Source: Rhodospirillaceae bacterium
Lineage (GTDB): Bacteria > Pseudomonadota > Alphaproteobacteria > UBA7985
Reading direction: 5' to 3'
Assembly (NCBI GenBank): GCA_002700865.1
Contig: PAFB01000051.1
Coordinates: forward strand, 1 to 19,867
Length of the DNA: 19,867 nt
In this document: positions 14,126 through 19,867 of the stretch, piece after piece
How positions within the stretch are numbered: the first letter of the stretch is position 1
Layout: each line of letters starts with the position of its first letter
Program-made: the position numbers and the translations under genes
Notes under the pieces: generated by a model
Databases searched by the model: none
Seen by the model: the letters and a program-made list of their open reading frames with translations, nothing else
What the model was told of the DNA's origin: nothing

Positions 14126-15124
14126 TTAAAGTGGCGAGACAGCCTTTTCATCCACAAGATGACAAGCGACCCTGTGATGGGGCGCAATCTCCTTGAGCGG
14201 TGGCTCGGCCTGCCGGCACTGGTCCTGCGCAACCGGACAGCGGCTGGCAAAACGGCACCCGGTCTGCTTTTGCGTTGGATCGGGCGGATCACCGGGGATG
14301 AGGATGCGTCGCGTTTTCTGCCGAAGCGTCTTGTCCACGGTCGGTACAGCGGAAAGCAGCGCAGCGGTGTAAGGATGCAATGGGTTGTTGAACAGGCTCT
14401 TCCGGTCAGCATGCTCGACGATCTTGCCCATGTACATCACCGCCACGGAATCGCACATATGCTGTACTACGCCCAAGTCGTGACTGATGAACAGATAGGT
14501 GAGCCCGAATTCCTTCTGCAGCGCGGAAAGCAGATTCAGAATTTGCGCCTGCACCGCTACATCGAGCGCGGAGACCGGTTCGTCGCAAATGATCAATTCT
14601 GGCTGGGTTGCCAGTGCGCGGGCGATCCCGATGCGCTGGCGTTGTCCGCCTGAGAACTGGTGCGGAAACAGCCGCTTTTGCTCAGGCCGCAACCCAACCT
14701 CCGCAAACAGTCGATCCGTGATTTCCTGCTGCTCTGGCGCTGAAGTGTCGGTCAGGCTTTGCAGCGGTTCACGGACGATTTCTTCAGCGCGCTGACGCGG
14801 GTTCAGACTGCTGTAGGGGTCTTGGAAGATGAACTGCACCTTGCGCCGCATCTGACGCAGGTCCTCACCCTCCAGCGGCAGAACATCCTGCCCGTCCAGC
14901 ACGACTTTACCGTCATGCGAGGACACCAGCCGGGCGGCTGCCAGAGCTGCGGTGGTCTTGCCCGAGCCGCTTTCCCCAACAATCGCCAGCGTCTCCCCGC
15001 GATTGACGTGAAAGCTGACATCATCAACCGCATACAGATACGACGCCGCACCAAACAAACCACCGCGATTTAGGGCAAACCGTACCGTCAGGTTCTCGAC
15101 ACTGAGAAGAGGCTTTTCGCTCAT
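14126..15124 (-). CDS. Dpp/Opp-type ABC importer ATPase, second subunit (DppF/OppF-like)
   Basis: A 332-residue cytoplasmic ATPase. Walker A is GESGSGKT (50-57), followed by the Q-loop FIFQDPYSSLNP, the signature FSGGQRQR, Walker B LIICDEPVSALD and the switch histidine in FISHDLG. The C-terminal oligopeptide-type extension (HPYTAALLSAVP ... GCRFASRCPVAQDQC ... CHL) carries the Cys cluster common in these subunits. ATG 15124 overlaps the stop of the partner ATPase (ATGA) and was preferred to a start eight codons upstream inside that gene. It forms a heterodimer with the 15121-16113 product to drive the importer, and it ends the transporter operon. Confidence 0.93.
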   Translation of the reverse strand: MSEKPLLSVENLTVRFALNRGGLFGAASYLYAVDDVSFHVNRGETLAIVGESGSGKTTAALAAARLVSSHDGKVVLDGQDVLPLEGEDLRQMRRKVQFIFQDPYSSLNPRQRAEEIVREPLQSLTDTSAPEQQEITDRLFAEVGLRPEQKRLFPHQFSGGQRQRIGIARALATQPELIICDEPVSALDVAVQAQILNLLSALQKEFGLTYLFISHDLGVVQHMCDSVAVMYMGKIVEHADRKSLFNNPLHPYTAALLSAVPTVDKTLRQKTRRILIPGDPPDPTQKQTGCRFASRCPVAQDQCRQAEPPLKEIAPHHRVACHLVDEKAVSPL

Positions 15125-16113
15125 GACAAGCCCTCCGCGTGCCAGCAATCAGCCGCGTGGTCCTGCCCAAAACTCACAGCCTTGGGCCGCGCGGACAGGC
15201 ATTCTTCGGTGCGATGCTGGCACCGGGAGGCGAACAGGCACTGATCGCGGCCAAATTCGCGCAGCGAGGGCACGATCCCCGGCACCTCGGTGAGCGGCTC
15301 TTTGGTGTCAGACACAGTCGCCAGAACGTGCGGCACACACGAAATCAGGCCTTTGGTATAGGGGTGGCGTGGGGCGCTGATGATCTCATCGACCGCCCCG
15401 ACTTCAGCGATCCGGCCAGCATACATCACGATCATCCGCTCCGCCATTTCCGCTACAGCGCCCATGTCGTGCGTGATCAGGATGATCGAAGTCCCCGTTT
15501 CCTTGCGCAGGTCGCGGAGCAGGTCAAAAATCTGCGCCTGAACCGTCACGTCAAGCGCCGTTGTCGGTTCGTCCGCGATCAGCACCTTGGGCTTGCACGC
15601 CAGTGCGATGGCAATCATGACCCGCTGGCGCTGTCCACCGGAGAGCTGAAAGGGATAGTCCTTGAGCCGTTCCCGCGCTTTGGGGATGCGCACTGCGTCG
15701 AGCAGATCAGCGGCGGTTGCCCACGCTTGCTGGCGCGAGATGCTCTGGTGAGCCAGCAGCACTTCGACGATTTGCTCGCCGATGGTGTAGACCGGGTTGA
15801 GCGAGGTCATGGGCTCCTGAAAAATCATGGAGATGTCGTTGCCGCGGATACTACGCAGGCGTTCAGGCGAGAGTTCAGTCAGCTCCTGCCCATCAAAGAT
15901 AATCGACCCGGCCGTAATCCGGCCTATGCCTTCGGGCAGCAGACCCATGATCGCCAGCGCGGTCATCGACTTACCGCAGCCTGACTCGCCCACAAAACTG
16001 ATGTTCTCGCCCGGAAACAGCTCAAAAGACAGGTCATCGATCACCGGCGCGGTCCCGTTGCGCGTGGTCAGCTCGACCCGCAGGTTTTGGACTTTCAGCA
16101 GGGGCTCGGTCAT
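15121..16113 (-). CDS. Dpp/Opp-type ABC importer ATPase, first subunit (DppD/OppD-like)
   Basis: A 330-residue ATPase with Walker A GESGCGKS (about 43-50), Q-loop MIFQEPMTSLNPVYTIGEQ, signature LSGGQRQR, Walker B VLIADEPTTALD and switch histidine in LITHDMG. The C-terminal oligo_HPY-type region has HPYTKGLISCVP and four cysteines (CLFASRC ... EEC ... DCW) likely to hold an iron-sulfur or other metal cluster, as proposed for several DppD proteins. The ATG shares one base with the TAA of the permease upstream, and the end overlaps the second ATPase by four bases, so all are made together. Confidence 0.93.
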   Translation of the reverse strand: MTEPLLKVQNLRVELTTRNGTAPVIDDLSFELFPGENISFVGESGCGKSMTALAIMGLLPEGIGRITAGSIIFDGQELTELSPERLRSIRGNDISMIFQEPMTSLNPVYTIGEQIVEVLLAHQSISRQQAWATAADLLDAVRIPKARERLKDYPFQLSGGQRQRVMIAIALACKPKVLIADEPTTALDVTVQAQIFDLLRDLRKETGTSIILITHDMGAVAEMAERMIVMYAGRIAEVGAVDEIISAPRHPYTKGLISCVPHVLATVSDTKEPLTEVPGIVPSLREFGRDQCLFASRCQHRTEECLSARPKAVSFGQDHAADCWHAEGLS

Positions 16114-17054
16114 TAGCGCGACCTCAATTTCGGGTTCAGGGCATCATTGAGGCCGTCTCCGACCAACGAGATGCACAGAATGGTTACAAAGATCGCGATA
16201 CCCGGCAGTGTCACAGTGAAACTGGCGTCCAGGAAGTAAGGCCGGTTGGAGCCGATGATCTGCCCCCAGCTGACCACGTTCGGGTCGGTCAGCCCGAGGA
16301 ACGAAAGCCCCGCCTCAAACAAGATCGCCGAGCCGACCATCAAGGCCGACTGCACGATTATCGGCGGTAAGGCATTGGGCAGAATGACGCTGAAAATCAG
16401 CTTGAGGTCACGCGCGCCAGACGCACGTGAGGCGGTGACGTATTCCAGCTCGCGGATGCGGAGAAACTCAGCCCGCGTGATCCGCGCAACCGCCGTCCAG
16501 CTGACAATCCCGATGGCAAAAGTGATCATCGGCAAAGACGCACCAAACAGCGCAACAATTACCATGGAAAACAGCAGCGTTGGCAGCACTTGGAAGAACT
16601 CGGTGATCCGCATGAGCACTTCTTCGACCCAACCCCGGTAGTAGCCAGCAACCGCCCCGATGCTCACACCGATGAACACCGACACAAACGCCGCTGCCAG
16701 ACCGATGATGATGGAAACCCGGGCGCCGCTGATGATCATGGCCAGCAAGTCGCGGCCGAGGTAGTCCGTGCCGAGAATAAAGCCGCCGTTCTGAAGCGGC
16801 GGGGTAAAGGGCGCCCACACCATGTCAAAGGGATCACGGCCATAGAGCGCCGGGCCAAAGATCGCACCGGCGATAATCACCACCAGCACCAACAGCGCGA
16901 CAAGCGCCGCATGGTTGCGTCGGAACATGTCCCACGCTTCCATGAATGGATGCCGCGCCTTTTCAATCGGCTCTTCGATGAGCAGGCCAACCGGCCCGGA
17001 AGAGGGTTTGCTGGTCAAGTCGTCTTTGGCGTTGGAAGAGGGTTGGTCGGTCAT
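16113..17054 (-). CDS. Dpp/Opp-type ABC importer permease (DppC/OppC-like)
   Basis: A 313-residue inner-membrane subunit. A cytoplasmic N-terminus with RHPFMEAWDMFRRNHAALVAL is followed by a first membrane helix (about 48-70), a periplasmic loop carrying the DppC-type motif GTDYLGRDLLAMIISGARVS, and about five more helices. The cytoplasmic EAA loop that contacts the ATPase is ELEYVTASRASGARDLKLIF, followed by LPNALPPIIVQ. The C-terminus GDGLNDALNPKLR is standard for the family. Its ATG follows the TAG of the partner permease with no spacing. Confidence 0.93.
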   Translation of the reverse strand: MTDQPSSNAKDDLTSKPSSGPVGLLIEEPIEKARHPFMEAWDMFRRNHAALVALLVLVVIIAGAIFGPALYGRDPFDMVWAPFTPPLQNGGFILGTDYLGRDLLAMIISGARVSIIIGLAAAFVSVFIGVSIGAVAGYYRGWVEEVLMRITEFFQVLPTLLFSMVIVALFGASLPMITFAIGIVSWTAVARITRAEFLRIRELEYVTASRASGARDLKLIFSVILPNALPPIIVQSALMVGSAILFEAGLSFLGLTDPNVVSWGQIIGSNRPYFLDASFTVTLPGIAIFVTILCISLVGDGLNDALNPKLRSR

Positions 17055-18035
17055 CTACTTCGTCCTTCCCACGCGAGGGTCAACGAGCCGCAAAGCAAGG
17101 TCGGTGAGCTGGTTACCAACAATCACCACCAGTGAGGAGAAAAACAGGATGCCCAGAATTGTCGGTGTATCCCGGGCAATAATGGACTGAAAGGCCAGCG
17201 ACCCCAGGCCGGGCCAGGAGAACACAGCCTCAACCAGCACCGCGCCCGAAACGACCGCTGAGAGCTGCAAGCCAGCAAGGGTAATTACCGGCGACATGGC
17301 ATTCTTGAGCGCATGCTTGTAGACGACCTGATTGGTTTGCAGGCCCTTGGCTTTGGCGGTGCGCACGTAGTCTGAGCCGAGCACCTCGATCATCGACGCG
17401 CGCGATAGCCGGGAGTAGAGGGCAACAAAGATCGATGCCAACGTCACCATCGGCAAAACCAGATGCCGGGCAATATCAACGGTATGGATGAAGAAATTCC
17501 CGTTCTCGATGGTGACATCGCGCATGCCCGCAACGGGGAACCACGGCAGGATGAGTGAGAAAATCACCAGCATCAGCAAGCCCGTCCAGAACACCGGCGC
17601 TGAGTAACCAATCAACGAGGCCAGCGTGACAAAGTGGCTGAAGATACCGTTTGGCTTGCGCGCCGAAATCACCCCGAAGACAACCCCGACCGTGAGCGCC
17701 AACAGTTGCGCTGAAATCACCAGCAGCAGGGTCGCAGGCAAGCGGTCAAGGATCAGGTCAGTCACCGGCTGGCTGTAAAAGAAAGAATAGCCCAGATCGA
17801 ACTGCAGCATCCGCCCGACGTAGCTGCCCAACTGCACGATAAACGGCTGATCGAGGCCGTATTCGCGGCGGATTTGCTCAAGGGCTTCGGGGTCAATACC
17901 GCCCGCTGACTGCGCGATCGTGTCAGCCACATCACCGGGCGCCATGTGCATGAGCGTAAAGTTCAGAACCAGCACAGCAACCAGCAAGAGCGCGGCATAG
18001 GCCAATCGGGTGATTGTGACGCGGAGGAAATTCAC
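17055..18035 (-). CDS. Dpp/Opp-type ABC importer permease (DppB/OppB-like)
   Basis: A 326-residue inner-membrane permease with a membrane helix at about 8-30, then the DppB-type periplasmic segment APGDVADTIAQSAGG ... IRREYGLDQPFIVQ, and a further set of about five helices. The EAA loop is YVRTAKAKGLQTNQVVYKHALKNA, and the end LRLVDPRVGR is typical. The start is GTG at 18035 (reading MNFLRV), with AGAAGG nine bases upstream. It pairs with the DppC-like subunit to form the channel. It lies 189 bases from the binding-protein gene, with stem-loops in between. Confidence 0.92.
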   Translation of the reverse strand: MNFLRVTITRLAYAALLLVAVLVLNFTLMHMAPGDVADTIAQSAGGIDPEALEQIRREYGLDQPFIVQLGSYVGRMLQFDLGYSFFYSQPVTDLILDRLPATLLLVISAQLLALTVGVVFGVISARKPNGIFSHFVTLASLIGYSAPVFWTGLLMLVIFSLILPWFPVAGMRDVTIENGNFFIHTVDIARHLVLPMVTLASIFVALYSRLSRASMIEVLGSDYVRTAKAKGLQTNQVVYKHALKNAMSPVITLAGLQLSAVVSGAVLVEAVFSWPGLGSLAFQSIIARDTPTILGILFFSSLVVIVGNQLTDLALRLVDPRVGRTK

Positions 18036-18079
18036 GGACGTTAACCTTCTGCAAGCAAAGGTTTGGAAGGGATCAAAAC

Positions 18080-18110
18080 TGCGTCAAAGCAAAGAGAATG
18101 CGTCAAAGCA
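18080..18110. repeat. Direct repeat of a 12-base word in the dpp intergenic region
   Basis: TGCGTCAAAGCA occurs at 18080-18091 and again at 18099-18110, 19 bases apart start to start, just upstream of the permease gene. On the - strand each copy contains TTGACG. The spacing of nearly two helical turns would suit a regulator binding one face of the DNA, but a chance or slippage duplication is possible. Confidence 0.4.
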
Positions 18111-18132
18111 CAGAAATCGCGGCCTGAGTGCT

Positions 18133-18166
18133 TCCCGGCGGAACTGCGAGAGGATTTCCGCCGGGA
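18133..18166 (-). repeat. Strong stem-loop between binding-protein and permease genes
   Basis: TCCCGGCGGAA (18133-18143) and TTCCGCCGGGA (18156-18166) make a perfect eleven-base-pair stem with a 12-base loop. There is no T-run, so it is better explained as a transcript stabiliser or partial terminator that keeps the binding protein more abundant than the membrane parts, as is common in such operons. Confidence 0.6.
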
Positions 18167-18184
18167 GCGCTTTAGCGAGCGTAA

Positions 18185-18211
18185 CGAGCCTGAGTGGGAG
18201 ACCCAGGCTCG
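18185..18211 (-). repeat. Second stem-loop just after the binding-protein gene
   Basis: CGAGCCTG (18185-18192) and CAGGCTCG (18204-18211) form a perfect eight-base-pair stem, starting 14 bases after the binding-protein stop codon. The inner TGGG-AGA-CCCA can form a competing hairpin. With the neighbouring structure at 18133-18166 it forms a double hairpin in the gap. Confidence 0.55.
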
Positions 18212-18224
18212 CACCAATACAGGC

Positions 18225-19802
18225 TTACTCGTCCAACCAAACCTGGTCGAGTGGCGAGGACGTTGCCCAAATACCATTCACAGGTGCGTTCATCACTTTG
18301 TCGTTGTGGACAGTGTGATAAGGCAGCGTGTGCATGAAGTAGATCGGCATTTCATCGTTCACGATCGCCTGGAACTCAGCGTACAGAGCCGCACGCTTCG
18401 CCGGATCGTTTTCCCGGCCAGCCATGTCCAGCAGCTCGTCAACCCGAGCGTTGGAATAGCCTTGAGTGTTCGACCACACACCGCGCGCGATGTTGGAGGT
18501 CAGGTACGTCCGGTGGACACCAATAACTGGGTCACCCCAGTTAAAGACCGCATCCCAGCTCAGGTCGAAGTCCATTTTGCCCATGCGACCGGCCCATGTT
18601 GGGAAGTCGGCGCTGGCGCGTACTTCAACATCAATCGCAGACTTCTTCAGTGCCGCCTTGACGTACTCAACGTGCTGCTTACCAGCAGGCCAGCCATAGT
18701 CGATGGTCACAGAGAAACGCATGCCGTTATCACCCACAGGGTACCCGGCTTCGTCCAGCAGTGCTGCCGCCTTGTCGAGGTCGATGTCGTAAGAGTTGAC
18801 GTCGCTGTTGTAGAACGGGCTGTCCGGGTGGATACCGGTATCGGCGTTGTTTACCGTACCCTGCATCAGGGCGTTCTGGATAAAGTTCTTGTCCAGAGAG
18901 TAAGCAATTGCCTGACGAACACGCTTATCGGCCAGAGGGCCCTTGGTCGTGTTGATCGCCAGCCAGTCCAGAGCACCAATCGCGCCGTAGCCGTTTGGCG
19001 TGACGGTCAGGTTATCAACCTTCTTGAGACGGTTAATGATCAGCGGCTCACTTTCGAATGCGCCCATGTCCAGCTCACCGTTCTCGTAGGCAATCGCCCG
19101 CGCCGAGCTGTCGGTGATAATCCGCATCACGATGCGATCGAGGTAAGGACGCCCTTCGATGAAGAAGTCGTCAAACCGCTCCAGAATCACGAACTCGCCG
19201 TTCTTGTACTCAGAGAGCTTGAACGGGCCGGAGCCCACAACGTCTTCGATGTTGCGCGGGTGCGTCTTGAAGTCCTGACCATCGCCGTAAACGTGCTCTG
19301 GAATGATCGACATCAGCTGACCTGACATCGCAAGCATAATGCCCGGGTGCGGCTGGCTGAGGTTCAGAACAGCGGTGTGAGCATCGGGTGTGTCCACGGA
19401 CTCAACCGGTGCAAACATGGATTTAAAGGGGTGCGCTTCCTTGATCACCTTAACGGAGAAGGCAACGTCTGACGACGTGATCGGCTCACCATCGTGGAAT
19501 ACTGCATTGTCAACCAGGTTAAGCGTTACGGTCAGACCGTCATCGCTGACTTCCCAGCTCTTCGCGAGGTATGGCTGAGGCGTCCAGCTATCGTCGTAAC
19601 GCAGCGGCGAAGCGAACAGCTGTGCCCCTGGGTAACCGGTAACGATGCCGGACTGTACAGCGGAGTTCAGGGTTCGCAGGTTGCTACCCAGAACCGTTTT
19701 AAGGGTCCCGCCGGTTTTGTGGCCATCGGCACTTGCCAGGCCCGCGGTCAACGCTGCTGCTACCGCTGAGGCAGCCACAAGCCCTTTAATGATATGCTTC
19801 AT
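18225..19802 (-). CDS. Periplasmic substrate-binding protein of a Dpp/Opp-type ABC importer (SBP family 5)
   Basis: A 525-residue exported binding protein. The signal peptide (MKHIIKG, then an alanine-rich core, ending ASA before DGHK, about residue 25) is clear. The mature part has the family 5 order: GGTLKTVLGSNLRTLNSA, the SPLRYDDSWTPQPYLAKSWEVSDDGLTVTLNL block with AVFHDGEPITSSDVAFS, VGSGPFKLSEYKNGE, and ADKRVRQAIAYSLDK. Such proteins bind peptides but also opines, oligosaccharides and other compounds, and no peptidase gene is present, so a non-peptide ligand is quite possible. ATG 19802 is preceded by AGGAGA seven bases upstream; a longer open frame adds 11 residues before the signal peptide and is rejected. 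It heads the transporter operon and is probably its most abundant product. The 65 bases upstream are AT-rich but show no clear -35/-10 pair. Confidence 0.93.
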   Translation of the reverse strand: MKHIIKGLVAASAVAAALTAGLASADGHKTGGTLKTVLGSNLRTLNSAVQSGIVTGYPGAQLFASPLRYDDSWTPQPYLAKSWEVSDDGLTVTLNLVDNAVFHDGEPITSSDVAFSVKVIKEAHPFKSMFAPVESVDTPDAHTAVLNLSQPHPGIMLAMSGQLMSIIPEHVYGDGQDFKTHPRNIEDVVGSGPFKLSEYKNGEFVILERFDDFFIEGRPYLDRIVMRIITDSSARAIAYENGELDMGAFESEPLIINRLKKVDNLTVTPNGYGAIGALDWLAINTTKGPLADKRVRQAIAYSLDKNFIQNALMQGTVNNADTGIHPDSPFYNSDVNSYDIDLDKAAALLDEAGYPVGDNGMRFSVTIDYGWPAGKQHVEYVKAALKKSAIDVEVRASADFPTWAGRMGKMDFDLSWDAVFNWGDPVIGVHRTYLTSNIARGVWSNTQGYSNARVDELLDMAGRENDPAKRAALYAEFQAIVNDEMPIYFMHTLPYHTVHNDKVMNAPVNGIWATSSPLDQVWLDE

Positions 19803-19867
19803 GATGCATTCTCCTGATTGACTTTTATTCGCCAAAAAAAACCGTAGCTGAGGTTTTCAAAAGCAAA

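Noticed and set aside
18063..19325. Long + strand open frame of 420 codons opposite the binding-protein gene
   Set aside because: Antisense to a clear family 5 binding protein; the Val/Arg-rich translation is typical of a reverse-strand shadow.
19803..19835. Eleven-residue extension ahead of the binding-protein signal peptide
   Set aside because: It would put polar residues before a standard signal peptide; ATG 19802 has AGGAGA seven bases upstream.

Overview
The window looks like part of a catabolic island of a Gram-negative alphaproteobacterium. This is inferred from the moderately GC-rich, densely packed genes with ATGA/GTGA/TAATG junctions, a sugar-acid dehydratase close to my recollection of Caulobacter XylD, and a DmdA-type member of the glycine-cleavage T family. 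The genus cannot be fixed. No RNA genes, insertion sequences, phage genes, CRISPR arrays or transcription regulators were seen, and no gap between genes exceeds about 190 bases.

Layout. On the + strand at the left edge (1-1811) are an aldo/keto reductase of the L-fucose/aldose dehydrogenase type, cut by the window edge, and a COG3618 lactonase. Together they make the first two steps of a non-phosphorylating sugar oxidation (sugar to lactone to sugar acid). Everything else is on the - strand, transcribed from right to left, and the two blocks converge near 1812-1817.

Reading the - strand in transcription order: (a) 19802-14126, a complete five-gene Dpp/Opp-type ABC importer (binding protein, two permeases, two ATPases), with two stem-loops between the binding protein and the first permease. 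(b) 14036-13626, a small exported His-rich SH3b protein whose leader can fold into a hairpin over its ribosome binding site. (c) 13506-12676, a PhyH-type Fe(II)/2-oxoglutarate dioxygenase, followed by the best terminator candidate in the window. (d) 12552-10238, an acyl-CoA dehydrogenase overlapping a family III CoA-transferase. (e) 10086-6737, two unrelated sugar-acid dehydratases in tandem (IlvD/Edd XylD-like and UxaA family). (f) 6676-1980, a coniferyl-aldehyde-dehydrogenase-like ALDH, a PanB-like protein, a VanA-type Rieske oxygenase and a DmdA/GcvT-like folate protein, ending in a fragment of a GFA (glutathione/formaldehyde) gene.

How it may work (inference): the importer brings in a substrate; the + strand pair with the two dehydratases handles a sugar or sugar acid; the CoA-transferase and dehydrogenase handle a carboxylic acid. 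Block (f) looks like a demethylation and one-carbon module: a Rieske demethylase that would release formaldehyde, a folate-dependent methyl/C1 acceptor, and a PanB relative that in its normal form also uses methylene-tetrahydrofolate. This PanB copy lacks two of the three acidic metal-site residues of the true enzyme, so it is unlikely to be the biosynthetic pantothenate enzyme. It is the most promising sign of undescribed chemistry here.
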